Part shown: in pieces, positions 25,003 through 34,172 of the stretch
Position numbering within the stretch: the first letter of the stretch is position 1
Layout of the letters: each line of letters starts with the position of its first letter
Assembly (NCBI GenBank): GCA_965220185.1
Contig: OZ244807.1
Span: 1,364,001 to 1,428,000 of the forward strand
Direction of reading: 5' to 3'
DNA from: Azotimanducus sp965220185
GTDB taxonomy: Bacteria; Pseudomonadota; Gammaproteobacteria; Pseudomonadales; Azotimanducaceae
DNA length: 64,000 bases
The notes under the pieces: model-generated
Seen by the model: only the letters and a program-made list of their open reading frames with translations
Told to the model about the DNA's origin: nothing
Database searches by the model: none
Translations under genes and position numbers: made by a program

Positions 25003-26111
25003 GCGTCGAAGGTCACGACAGAGCGAATGGACTTGCCCTCGTGCATCAGGTCGAAGGCGGTATTGATCTCTTCAAGTGGCATGACATGGGTAATGAGATC
25101 GTCGATGTTGATTTTGCCCTCCATGTACCAATCGACAATTTTTGGCACGTCGCTGCGTCCTTTGGCGCCGCCGAAGGCAGTGCCGCGCCAGACCCGGCCG
25201 GTGACAAGCTGAAACGGGCGCGTGGCGATTTCCTGCCCGGCACCGGCAACGCCGATGATGATGCTCTCGCCCCAGCCCTTGTGGCAGCACTCGAGCGCTT
25301 GCCGCATGACGCTGACATTGCCAATGCACTCAAAGGAGTAATCGACGCCGCCATCGGTCATATCGACAATCGCTTCGACGACATTGTCAGTGTCGCCAGC
25401 ATCGATAAAGTCGGTCATGCCGAACTTCTGGGCAAGCGGCACCTTGTCGGCGTTGAGATCAACACCGATGATGCGGTTCGCACCGACCAGCCGCGCGCCT
25501 TGAATGACGTTGAGGCCGATACCGCCGAGCCCAAAGACGGCGACGTTCGCGCCAGCCTCGACCTTGGCGGTGTTGATGACGGCGCCAATGCCGGTGGTGA
25601 CGCCGCAGCCGATGTAGCAGACCTTGTCGAACGGGGCATCCTCGCGAATCTTGGCGACGGCGATTTCCGGCAGCACTGTGTAGTTGGAGAAGGTCGAGGT
25701 GCCCATGTAGTGAAAGAGTCGCTCCTTGCCAAGGGAGAAGCGGCTGCTGCCATCTGGCATCACGCCCTGCCCTTGTGTGACCCGAATCGCGCCGCACAGA
25801 TTGGTTTTGCCCGACAAGCAGAATTTGCACGCGCGGCATTCGGGCGTGTAGAGCGGAATGACATGATCGCCCGGTTTGATTGATGTCACGCCATCGCCAA
25901 CGGCAAGCACCACGCCGGCGCCCTCGTGTCCCATGATGGCGGGGAACAAGCCTTCGGGGTCGGCGCCTGAGAGCGTGAAGGCGTCCGTGTGGCAGATGCC
26001 GGTGGCTTTGATCTCGACCATGACCTCGCCAGCCTTGGGATCATCAACTTGAACCCGCTCAATGGAAAGTGGCTTACCAGCTTCCCACGCGACCGCAGCC
26101 ATTGATTCCAT
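24999..26111 (-). CDS. frmA: S-(hydroxymethyl)glutathione dehydrogenase / class III alcohol dehydrogenase
   Basis: The 370-residue zinc enzyme oxidises the glutathione adduct of formaldehyde with NAD+ and also reduces S-nitrosoglutathione in known members. Visible features are catalytic zinc ligands in ATGICHTD and GHEGAGVV, the structural zinc cysteines CRACKFCLSGKTNLC, the NAD fold VFGLGGIGLNVIQG, and the class III pattern PFQLVTGRVWRGTAFGG. The frame opens at 26147, but the ATG at 26111 (MESMAAVAW), six bases after aggtgg, gives the standard length. S-formylglutathione hydrolase, the usual partner, is absent; an amidohydrolase follows instead. Confidence 0.94.
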   Translation of the reverse strand: MESMAAVAWEAGKPLSIERVQVDDPKAGEVMVEIKATGICHTDAFTLSGADPEGLFPAIMGHEGAGVVLAVGDGVTSIKPGDHVIPLYTPECRACKFCLSGKTNLCGAIRVTQGQGVMPDGSSRFSLGKERLFHYMGTSTFSNYTVLPEIAVAKIREDAPFDKVCYIGCGVTTGIGAVINTAKVEAGANVAVFGLGGIGLNVIQGARLVGANRIIGVDLNADKVPLAQKFGMTDFIDAGDTDNVVEAIVDMTDGGVDYSFECIGNVSVMRQALECCHKGWGESIIIGVAGAGQEIATRPFQLVTGRVWRGTAFGGAKGRSDVPKIVDWYMEGKINIDDLITHVMPLEEINTAFDLMHEGKSIRSVVTFDA

Positions 26112-26196
26112 GCGCATCCACCTGTCAAAAAGCGACTGTTGCGGCAATCTATCAGAAAAATGAACAGGCTTGCTTGCGCCGCACTATAATTAACCC

Positions 26197-27180
26197 ATGA
26201 ACAACAAAGAACCTTGGCAATGGGCGCCGCTTGAAGACATGCCTGCGGGTGCCGAGGACTGGGCACTGCCGGGCCAGGTTGAACTCGAAGACACTTGGGC
26301 TCGGCACCGCCAAGCGCTCAAGCAGGATGCAGCGAAAGAGCGCTTCATGGCTGGCTGGCTGCGAGAACGAGTGCGCGCCTTTGCCTTGGAAACAGGACAG
26401 ATTGAAGGGCTCTACACGCTAAGGCGAGGTGTCACCGAGCAGCTTGTGGCGGAGGGCTTTGCGGGCGTTGTGGGCGCGCACACCTATGAGTCGCTCGAAG
26501 ACGAGACCATTCGAGGCTTGCTTCAAGACCAAGAAGCAGCCTACGACATGGTGTTTGATGATGTCGCGAGCGGGCGGCCTCTGTCGGAATACATGGTCAA
26601 GAGCTGGCATCAGCTGTTGACGCGGCATCAGGCGACGGTGACCGGGCTCGACCCGACCGGGCGGCGCGTGCAAGTGCCCTTCACAACCAAAGGGCGCTGG
26701 AAGATTCGTCCCAACAACCCGCGCAGGCTCGATGGGCAGGTGCACGAGTATTGTCCGCCCGAGCAGGTGCAGTCGGAAATGGACCGGTTCTTCGCGCTCT
26801 ATGATGAAGTGAAGGATCGCGGCTATCCGGTCAATGCGGAAGCGGCGTGGCTGCACCATCGATTTGTGCGCACGCATCCGTTTCAGGACGGCAATGGACG
26901 AACTTCAAGGCTGCTGATGGCGTGGGCGTACATCAAGCGGAGCTTGCCGCCGCCGGTGATTACGGCGCAGGGGAAGCCCGAATATATCGATGCGCTTGAA
27001 GCCGCGGATGGAGGGAATTTGAAGGCGTTTTCCGACTATCTGGCTGCTATTTCAACCACGTCTATCGTTAGCGCGAGTCTATTGGCGGAAAAAGTACTCG
27101 CGGGCAGGCTCAACCGTGCCAACGGCAATGGCGGACGCACCATCGGCGATACCTACCTACCACCTCTCGACTCACCTTAA
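26197..27180 (+). CDS. Fic domain protein with N-terminal inhibitory motif (class II)
   Basis: The protein has 327 residues. The Fic core motif HPFQDGNGRTSR (residues 227-238) is complete, including catalytic His and the anion-binding GNGR. Such enzymes transfer AMP from ATP to hydroxyl side chains. The stretch TGQIEG (66-71) fits the [S/T]xxxE[G/N] inhibitory helix found N-terminally in class II Fic proteins, whose Glu blocks ATP binding. The C-terminal ~70 residues hold no recognisable winged helix. It is a single gene with no antitoxin partner, convergent with and overlapping the next gene by nine bases. The target protein is unknown. Confidence 0.92.
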   Translation: MNNKEPWQWAPLEDMPAGAEDWALPGQVELEDTWARHRQALKQDAAKERFMAGWLRERVRAFALETGQIEGLYTLRRGVTEQLVAEGFAGVVGAHTYESLEDETIRGLLQDQEAAYDMVFDDVASGRPLSEYMVKSWHQLLTRHQATVTGLDPTGRRVQVPFTTKGRWKIRPNNPRRLDGQVHEYCPPEQVQSEMDRFFALYDEVKDRGYPVNAEAAWLHHRFVRTHPFQDGNGRTSRLLMAWAYIKRSLPPPVITAQGKPEYIDALEAADGGNLKAFSDYLAAISTTSIVSASLLAEKVLAGRLNRANGNGGRTIGDTYLPPLDSP

Positions 27181-28434
27181 GCTCGTCGGCGTAATACGAA
27201 CTGATCGCACCAGGTGCTCGCCGACTTGCAGGGTTTCAATGCGATAGCCGTCAAGCTCGAAGCTCACATTCGCATCTGGGATGCGTTGCAGGTGCTCGAG
27301 CACGAAGCCGTTGATCGTGCGCGGCCCGCCGATCGGCAGCTTCCAATCGAGGCTGCGATTGACTTCGCGCACGAGCGCCTTGCCATCGACAATCCATGAA
27401 CCATCGTCCTGCGGAAAGACCTCGGCGAAATTGGACGCAAGATCGCTGGTGAACTCGCCGACGATCTCTTCAAGAATATCCTCAAGCGCCACCAAGCCCT
27501 GCACATCGCCGTATTCATCAACGACAAGCGCCATGCGCTCGCGCTTCTTCTGAAAGTTCATCAGCTGCACATGCAAGGGCGTGCCTTCAGGCACAAAATA
27601 CGGCGCATCGCACAGATGTGTCAGTTCTTCCTTGGTGAAGGTGTCGCTGAGCGGCAGGCGGCTGGTCTTGCGCATATGAAAGATGCCTTCGATCTGATTG
27701 AGCGTGCCGCTGAACACAGGCAAACGAGTGTGCTGACTTGATGCGATCTGCGTCGCGATCTCGCTTGCATCATCCTCAAGATCGATGCCGTACACCTCGC
27801 TTCTCGGCACCATGATGTCATCGACGCGGAGCTTTTCCAATTCGAGCACTTGCAACAGCATGCTTTGATGGCGCGTCGGCAGGCGTGATCGCTCCAAGAG
27901 CACCGTGCGCAGTTCGTCCATGCTGAGTTTCTCGTCCGACTTGTCGCTATCCTTGACCAGCCATCGCAGCAGCCAGTTGACGGTGCTGCCGACACCGCGC
28001 ACGAGCGGATAGAGGAGCTTCAAGAGCGGCTCGAGCAGATGCACAGAAATAAACGCAAAGCGCTCTGGATGCTGCGCGGCCAAGGTCTTGGGTGCGACTT
28101 CGGCGAATACGAGAAAAAAGATCGTGAGCACAATTGGTGCGAGCAGCAATCCGGTGTCGCCAAACAGTCGCAGCCCAATGACGGCGGCCACGGTGGCGGC
28201 GATATTGTTGACAAGGTTGTTGCCGATTAAGATCACACCGAGCAGGTTTTCAGGCGTTTTCAGCAGGCGTTCGGCCTTGCGCGCGCTTCTGTTGCCTTCG
28301 TTGACTGAATGCTTGAGTCGATAGCGGTTGAGACCAATCATGGCTGTCTCCGACCCCGAGAAGTAGGCCGACAGCATTGTCAGAATCAAGAGCGAACCTA
28401 AGAGAATGGTCGCAGGCAGATCAGAGATTTGCAC
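27172..28434 (-). CDS. corB: CorB/HlyC-CorC family membrane protein with CNNM and CBS domains
   Basis: The 420-residue protein has an N-terminal CNNM/DUF21 membrane domain of about four segments (LSAYFSGSETAMIGLNRYRL near residue 22). This is followed by paired CBS domains (VPRSEVYGIDLEDD; MALVVDEYGDVQGLVALEDILEEIVGEF) and a CorC_HlyC C-terminal domain (WIVDGKALVREVN). Relatives are Mg2+/Co2+ transporters or efflux modulators. It is the downstream partner of ypjD (TAATG overlap), the order also seen beside ffh in enterobacteria. The 3' end overlaps the convergent fic gene. Confidence 0.92.
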   Translation of the reverse strand: MQISDLPATILLGSLLILTMLSAYFSGSETAMIGLNRYRLKHSVNEGNRSARKAERLLKTPENLLGVILIGNNLVNNIAATVAAVIGLRLFGDTGLLLAPIVLTIFFLVFAEVAPKTLAAQHPERFAFISVHLLEPLLKLLYPLVRGVGSTVNWLLRWLVKDSDKSDEKLSMDELRTVLLERSRLPTRHQSMLLQVLELEKLRVDDIMVPRSEVYGIDLEDDASEIATQIASSQHTRLPVFSGTLNQIEGIFHMRKTSRLPLSDTFTKEELTHLCDAPYFVPEGTPLHVQLMNFQKKRERMALVVDEYGDVQGLVALEDILEEIVGEFTSDLASNFAEVFPQDDGSWIVDGKALVREVNRSLDWKLPIGGPRTINGFVLEHLQRIPDANVSFELDGYRIETLQVGEHLVRSVRITPTSLR

Positions 28435-29219
28435 TAAAGCACGACCTCAACGAGGAATCGATTGCCCAGATAGCCCGCCGCGAGCAGCCCGAATGCGAGC
28501 AGAGTCCACGACGTGGCGGTCGTGCCGCGCCAGCCGAGAAATCGTCTGCCAGCCAGAAGGCAGAGAAACAGCAGCCAAGCGATTGAACTCGGCAGGATAT
28601 GTTCGCTCCACGCGCTCTCTGGGGATGTCAGCAGGAACAGAAGCCCAAGAATGATGCCGAGCGTCATCAGCGCGAATCCGAGAGTGACGAGCTTGAACAG
28701 CAAGGTTTCCATGCTAATCAAAGGCGGCAGGAATCGCGTCAGCGCCGAAACGCGATGGCGATGCATGGAGTGATCAACGATCAGCACCAGCACGCTTTGC
28801 AGTGCGCTCATGAAGAGCAGCGTGTAGCCGAGTAGCGACAACAGGATGTGCAGCGCAAACTCAGGCTCGCTCAGGTCAAGCGGCGCGGGGCTGTCCTCAA
28901 GCCAGAGCGAAGCGGCGATCGCGAGAGCCGAGAGCGGCAGCACCACGAGCAGCAAGCCCTCCACCCGCTCCCTCAGCAGCAAGAGAATTGTTGGCGGCAA
29001 CCAGAAAGTGACCGAAGTGACGAGGAAGATGCCGAAGTCGAGCCCTTCTCCTGACCAAAATTGAAGGACGATGGTGAGCGCATGGAAGAGAATCGCCGCT
29101 AGGGTGAGCTGCCGAAGCTTTCGTGCCTCGGGGTCGAAGACACCGATCAAAGAAAATGCCGCGACGCTGCCCGCCAGATAGAAGGCGATGGCGAGGCATC
29201 CTGAGAGATAGCTAATCAC
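28434..29219 (-). CDS. ypjD: YpjD/CcsA-like cytochrome c assembly family inner-membrane protein
   Basis: The 261-residue protein has eight predicted membrane segments and the CcsA/CcmC-type core (LHILLSLLGYTLLFMSALQSV; ISMETLLFKLVTLGFALMTLGI). Conserved histidines in that family handle haem; here H145 (FALHILLS) and H173/H175 regions are visible. YpjD proteins belong to the cytochrome c assembly family, but their exact role is unsettled. It starts with ATG and is co-transcribed with corB. In many gammaproteobacteria it is divergent from ffh; here a receptor gene separates them. Confidence 0.9.
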   Translation of the reverse strand: MISYLSGCLAIAFYLAGSVAAFSLIGVFDPEARKLRQLTLAAILFHALTIVLQFWSGEGLDFGIFLVTSVTFWLPPTILLLLRERVEGLLLVVLPLSALAIAASLWLEDSPAPLDLSEPEFALHILLSLLGYTLLFMSALQSVLVLIVDHSMHRHRVSALTRFLPPLISMETLLFKLVTLGFALMTLGIILGLLFLLTSPESAWSEHILPSSIAWLLFLCLLAGRRFLGWRGTTATSWTLLAFGLLAAGYLGNRFLVEVVL

Positions 29220-29334
29220 TCAAAAACGAGAGGCAATAGAAGAGAGCAAAGATCGTTATACTCACTTTAGCAAGGGCAACTGACAATTACACGCCAGTCG
29301 AACGAATTTCATCAGTGAACGGGAGAATCAGCAC

Positions 29335-31842
29335 ATGAAATTATCGATTTGCAGCTGCGCCGGAATCACGATGGCACTTGGAATCGCGCTTTGTTCGCTG
29401 CCGAGTGCGTTTGCTGAGCAAGGCATGTCGGAGATCGAAGAGGTGATCGTGACTGCGCGATTGCTTGAAGAGACCCTGCAGGATGTGCCCGTCACAGTCG
29501 CGGCGTTCACCGAAGCCGATCTCGACCGCTACAACATTACCAGTTTGGTCGATGCCGCCAAGATGGTGCCGAACATGGCAATTTCTCACGGCGGCTCGGG
29601 CAATGGCTCGATTTTGCGCCTGCGAGGGGTTGGCTCAAGCTTCATATCAGCTGCCTTTGACCATTCTGTTGCCATCAATTTGGATGGTGTGGTGGTCAAC
29701 CGCGGCCGCTTCATCCACAACTCGTACCTCGATATGGGGCAGATCGAAGTGCTGAAAGGGCCGCAATCGCTCTACTTCGGAAAGTCCGCGACCGCTGGCG
29801 TGATCTCGATCACCACAAACGATCCGGGCGAAGCATTTGAATTGCAAGCGAGCGGCGGCACCGAAGTCGAGCATCAAGGCTACTTTGGTGAATTCGTCGT
29901 CTCCGGACCTGTGACAGACACGCTTGGTGCTCGCTTCGCTATTGGCTTCACGCAGAACGATGAATTGTTTGAGAACTATTCGGCGAAGAATGATGCCGTG
30001 AACGTGCCGATCTCGGGCGCCGATGAATGGTACGGCGATGATTCCTTGAATTCCCGCCTGACCCTGCTCTGGACCCCGCGCGATGATTTTGAGGCAAAGC
30101 TCAAGTACAGCTATTCTGAATACAACAACGAGGGCGGCGGCACCGCGTGGGCAGAAGAATTATGTCCAGAAGGCGTGCAGCAGCCTACTGCGGTGCCGGC
30201 ACCCACCCTGCCGTTCAATATTTTTCGAGGCGTGGACGACTGTCGTATCAATGGCAACACCTCGAAGCTAGACCTGCATCCCGCGCTTCGCGCGGGCCTG
30301 CCGCAAGGCTTTGATGACGGCAAGCCCGGACTTGAGCAGGACACGCACTTCCTGTCGCTCAATCTCGCTTGGAACCTTGCCCAAAACTACGTCTTGCATT
30401 CGACTACAGGCTGGGTTGACCTCGATCACTGGGAGCTTGACGATTACAGCTATGGCGCGGGCGTCTATGGCGGTCTTCACAACAACATTTACAAGAGCTT
30501 GTCGCAGGAATTTAGCTTGGCGAGCGCCTTCGATGGGCCCGTGAATTTTCAGGCTGGCTTCTTCTATCAGGACATCGAGCAGGAATTGGATGCCTATCAG
30601 TACGCGTTCAACCTGTCGGTGACGCCGACAGCCACGCTTGACATTCTCAATCTTGTTGCCGGGTTGCCGCCGGGTGCGTTGAGGGGGGGATGGGCGCTTG
30701 CAGGCGGCGATCCGAGTGCGCCGTTCATTGGCTCCGATCCAGCTACCGGCAACGGCTACGACTACCACAAGCACCACTTCTTGGATACCGAAATCTACTC
30801 TGCGTTCCTGGCTGTCTATTGGGACATCAATGAGCGCACAGAGCTGACGGCGGGCGCGCGCTACACCAAGGAGGACAAGGTCGGCAGGATTGAGATTCCG
30901 TATCTTCATGCTGGCTCGCGATTCTTTCAGTTCGGCGCCCCTCCGCTCATTGAAGACGGATTGGAGTTCGACGATGAGAACGTCTCGCCGGAGCTGGCGG
31001 TGAACTACCAGTTGAATGACGATGTCAGCGTCTATGTCGCCTACAAGGAGGGTTTCAAGTCAGGTGGGATCGACAACAGCGCCCTGCCGACAGCGGCCCT
31101 GCAGCCAACGAATCCCAATTTTCCAGATTTCCTGATCTACGAATCCGAGGAGGCCGCAGGCTTTGAGGTTGGCCTCAAGGGACGCTTCCTGAATGGCGCC
31201 TTGCGCTTCAATGCCTCTGCATTCACATACGAGTACACAGATTTACAGGTGCAGCTCTTTAATTCTTCGGTCATTCAGTTTTTTACGTTCAACGCTTCTG
31301 CCCTCGAGACCGAAGGATTCGAATTCGACCTCCTGTGGAGCACGGATATCGAAGGCTTGATGGTGCGCAGCGCCTGGGCCTTCACTGATGCCGTCTATAG
31401 CAAAGACTTCATCAATGCGACTGGGCAGAATCTCAAGGGCGAAGATGCCCAAGGCAACGCTGAAGTGACAGGCTTTGTCGGCGCCACCTACGATATGCCG
31501 GTCACAAGCGGCTGGCGTTTGAACTTGTCGGCGGATGCGCGCTACACGGGCGAGTACCCCTACACGCAAACCCTCGATCCCTACATGCAGGACAGCTTCT
31601 GGCTGCTCGATGCGGCCGTCAGCCTGTATTCGGAAGACGGCAGGCATCAATTCAATCTCATTGGTCGCAATGTGACCGATGAGATCTATGCCATCAGCGC
31701 TGGCGCTGCGCCTGGGCGCTGCGCCAACTTCTCGCCTGGCCCGCCGCCTAGCTGCAACGACACAGGCGCGAACAGCCTCGACCAGGTGGTGACCACGCCA
31801 CTTGGGCGCACGTTCAGCCTGCAATACCGCTTCACCATGTAG
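29335..31842 (+). CDS. TonB-dependent outer-membrane receptor
   Basis: The 835-residue protein has a signal peptide (cut near AFA-EQ, residue 28), a TonB box EEVIVTARL, a plug domain (VPVTVAAFTEADL to GPQSLYFGKSATAGVISITT) and a 22-strand-type barrel ending in an aromatic-x-F-T-M terminus. It imports an unknown large substrate using TonB energy. Plug wording such as TARLLEETLQDVPVTV is typical of receptors for plant- or algal-type organics and siderophores in environmental proteobacteria. No regulator or substrate enzyme is adjacent. It lies between ypjD and ffh, an unusual place. Confidence 0.93.
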   Translation: MKLSICSCAGITMALGIALCSLPSAFAEQGMSEIEEVIVTARLLEETLQDVPVTVAAFTEADLDRYNITSLVDAAKMVPNMAISHGGSGNGSILRLRGVGSSFISAAFDHSVAINLDGVVVNRGRFIHNSYLDMGQIEVLKGPQSLYFGKSATAGVISITTNDPGEAFELQASGGTEVEHQGYFGEFVVSGPVTDTLGARFAIGFTQNDELFENYSAKNDAVNVPISGADEWYGDDSLNSRLTLLWTPRDDFEAKLKYSYSEYNNEGGGTAWAEELCPEGVQQPTAVPAPTLPFNIFRGVDDCRINGNTSKLDLHPALRAGLPQGFDDGKPGLEQDTHFLSLNLAWNLAQNYVLHSTTGWVDLDHWELDDYSYGAGVYGGLHNNIYKSLSQEFSLASAFDGPVNFQAGFFYQDIEQELDAYQYAFNLSVTPTATLDILNLVAGLPPGALRGGWALAGGDPSAPFIGSDPATGNGYDYHKHHFLDTEIYSAFLAVYWDINERTELTAGARYTKEDKVGRIEIPYLHAGSRFFQFGAPPLIEDGLEFDDENVSPELAVNYQLNDDVSVYVAYKEGFKSGGIDNSALPTAALQPTNPNFPDFLIYESEEAAGFEVGLKGRFLNGALRFNASAFTYEYTDLQVQLFNSSVIQFFTFNASALETEGFEFDLLWSTDIEGLMVRSAWAFTDAVYSKDFINATGQNLKGEDAQGNAEVTGFVGATYDMPVTSGWRLNLSADARYTGEYPYTQTLDPYMQDSFWLLDAAVSLYSEDGRHQFNLIGRNVTDEIYAISAGAAPGRCANFSPGPPPSCNDTGANSLDQVVTTPLGRTFSLQYRFTM

Positions 31843-31895
31843 TCCCTTGTGGCTGCCTCATAATCCGCGCTAGCAGTTCGCGGAAGAAAGACCTC

Positions 31896-33248
31896 ATGCT
31901 CGAAAACCTGACATCTCGTTTTAGTCGCATTCTCGGTGGGCTTGGCCGCAAGCGCACGCTGACCGAGCGCAATGTCGCGGACACCTTGAAGGATGTTCGC
32001 ATGGCGCTACTTGACGCCGATGTATCGCTCGGCGTCGCCCGTCAGTTCGTGGCGGAGGTGCAAAAGAAAGCCGTTGGCACAAGTCTTGCAAGCGGCACCA
32101 CGCCGAGCCAAGGCTTGGCGAATGTGCTGCGGGAGTCCTTGGTCGAACTCTTGGGCGGCGCCAATGACGCCTTGAACTTGCGCGCCGCGCCGCCTATCGT
32201 TGTGCTGCTCGCGGGCGTTCAGGGGGCAGGCAAGACAACAACCGCCGCCAAGCTCGCGCATCTTCTCAAGACGCGAGACAGCCAGCGGGTGTCCCTGGTC
32301 AGCACCGATATCCATCGTCCTGCGGCGCTTGAGCAACTCGAAATCCTAAGCCGTGAGGTCGGTGTTGTGTGCCATCCTGCGGCGAGCAGCGAACAACCCG
32401 TCGATATCGCCAAGCGCGCGCTGCATCAGGCGCGCGTGAACGGTGATCAAGTCCTGATTGCGGATACTGCGGGCCGCTCACAGCTTGACGATGACATGAT
32501 GCGCGAGATCGAGTCGGTTCATGCGGCGATCAGCCCCACTGAAACGCTGTTCGTGCTCGATGCCATGGCTGGACAGGACGCGGCGCGCACCGCATCGGCG
32601 TTCCACAAATCGCTGACGCTCACTGGCACCATCATCACCAAGGCCGATGGCGATGCGCGCGGTGGCGCCATGATGACGGTGCGCGCGCTCACCGATTGTC
32701 CGATCAAGTTCATCGGCGTGGGCGAAAAGATCGACGCCCTGGAGCCGTTTCATCCAGACCGCATGGTGTCGAGAATCCTCGGCCAAGGGGATGTCGCGAC
32801 GCTCATGGAAGAAGCGGCGCGCAAAGTCGATCAAAAGTCCGCGACGCGCGTTGCGAATCGAATCGTCGGTGGCAAGCGCTTCGATCTTCAGGATTTCCGG
32901 GACTCGATGGCGAACATGCGCAAAATGGGGGGTGTCGAGGCGCTTGGCGAGCTGCTGCCTGCGCCCAAGGAACTTCTTGAACGCAGTCAGCACCGTGTTG
33001 ACCAGAGCGCCATGAAGCGCAACATCGCCGTCATCGACTCTATGACGCCGCACGAGCGACAGTTTCCGCAAGTGATCAGTGGTTCGCGCAAGAATCGCAT
33101 TGCCAAAGGCGCTGGGGTTGATGTCCGAGATGTCGCCATCGTGCTGCGCGAATTCAAGCAGATGCAGAAAGCGTCGCAAAAGTTCTCGCGCAAGGGTTTT
33201 CAGAAGAAACTCCGCATGGCGGCCCAGATGCAAGGCATCAATACATAG
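31896..33248 (+). CDS. ffh: Signal recognition particle GTPase Ffh
   Basis: The 450-residue protein has the standard three domains: N helical bundle, G domain with P-loop GVQGAGKTTTAAKLA, DTAGRSQLD and TKADGDARGG, and a methionine-rich M domain (KMGGVEALGELL to RMAAQMQG) that binds 4.5S RNA and signal sequences. It targets nascent membrane proteins to FtsY. Length is normal. The rpsP-rimM-trmD-rplS cluster that often follows ffh is absent; a LuxR-type gene converges from the other side. Confidence 0.97.
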   Translation: MLENLTSRFSRILGGLGRKRTLTERNVADTLKDVRMALLDADVSLGVARQFVAEVQKKAVGTSLASGTTPSQGLANVLRESLVELLGGANDALNLRAAPPIVVLLAGVQGAGKTTTAAKLAHLLKTRDSQRVSLVSTDIHRPAALEQLEILSREVGVVCHPAASSEQPVDIAKRALHQARVNGDQVLIADTAGRSQLDDDMMREIESVHAAISPTETLFVLDAMAGQDAARTASAFHKSLTLTGTIITKADGDARGGAMMTVRALTDCPIKFIGVGEKIDALEPFHPDRMVSRILGQGDVATLMEEAARKVDQKSATRVANRIVGGKRFDLQDFRDSMANMRKMGGVEALGELLPAPKELLERSQHRVDQSAMKRNIAVIDSMTPHERQFPQVISGSRKNRIAKGAGVDVRDVAIVLREFKQMQKASQKFSRKGFQKKLRMAAQMQGINT

Positions 33249-33258
33249 AACTTACTTA

Positions 33259-34101
33259 TCAGCTTTGCCGCGTCTGTCGCGATGCCATGTCCAAGACGTG
33301 AATATTGTCGTGCGAGCGAATGAGTCCGAGTTGCATGGCAATCGCCACTGCTTGCGCTCGGTTGCTCGCGCCGAGTTTTGTCATCGCATTCTCGACGTGA
33401 AAGCGCGAGGTCGTCGACACGCGATGAATGATCTCTCCGATTTGCACATCCGTCTTGCCGAGCGCCACCCAGTTGAGGCACTCGAGCTCACGCTCCGTGA
33501 GGCGAACGCGATTCAGTTCGGTGAGCGTTTTCTCGTTGAGATGCTCGCTGTGAATTGAGATCTCGGTGTCCGTGCGCTCGGCGTACACGAGTTCCATGAA
33601 GAGGTACGCGGCCGCGCGCAGGTCCGCTCCGTGCTCGGCAAGCACGGCAGGGAGGTCGGTGGACGCATCGCGGCTAATCCACTGCACGGAGCCGACACGG
33701 CACAAGGGCATATGTACGGGGACGGCGAGCGCGCCATAAATGCCTCGATCCGGGGTCAGGTGCCAGTCGGCGGTGCGCGGCAAGGCGCTGCAAGCTTTTT
33801 CGACATCCTCGGCCTTCCAGATGAAGGGCTTCAATGACAGCCGGCACACGGCAGCGATCGGGCTCACTAGATGCAGGCGCCGATCTTCCCAATCCTGCTG
33901 GAAGTCAATCTCCCAGCCGAAATACTTGGCGAGCGGTTCGCCATTCTCGTCTTTGGCAAGCGTGTCGCTGGTGTAGTCGGCAATGACAGCTGGGTAGGGG
34001 AGGTCAATCTCCTCGCCGATTTCTTTCATGAGTACCGCCGCCTCGGAGATGCGCTCACACGCATCCAAGTGCTCGCACAGCGCTCGAACCGATAGACTCA
34101 C
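33259..34101 (-). CDS. LuxR-type transcription regulator (orphan, autoinducer-binding-like domain)
   Basis: The 280-residue protein has an N-terminal region with the autoinducer-binding fold (Y-P and W-E-I-D-F-Q-Q-D-W around residues 60-75) and a C-terminal LuxR helix-turn-helix (LTERELECLNWVALGKTDVQIGEIIHRV; NAMTKLGASNRAQAVAIA). The D-P pair that normally contacts the acyl-homoserine-lactone amide appears as S-P (HLVSPIAAV) while the downstream W is kept (KPFIW). No luxI-type synthase is in the window. A solo receptor for a different small molecule is inferred. Confidence 0.85.
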   Translation of the reverse strand: MSLSVRALCEHLDACERISEAAVLMKEIGEEIDLPYPAVIADYTSDTLAKDENGEPLAKYFGWEIDFQQDWEDRRLHLVSPIAAVCRLSLKPFIWKAEDVEKACSALPRTADWHLTPDRGIYGALAVPVHMPLCRVGSVQWISRDASTDLPAVLAEHGADLRAAAYLFMELVYAERTDTEISIHSEHLNEKTLTELNRVRLTERELECLNWVALGKTDVQIGEIIHRVSTTSRFHVENAMTKLGASNRAQAVAIAMQLGLIRSHDNIHVLDMASRQTRQS

Positions 34102-34172
34102 GTCATTGCACCTCCACCGAGTGCCGATGATAGCAAGCGCTTAAGGGGCTGTGTGATCTTTGTTCGAGTACC

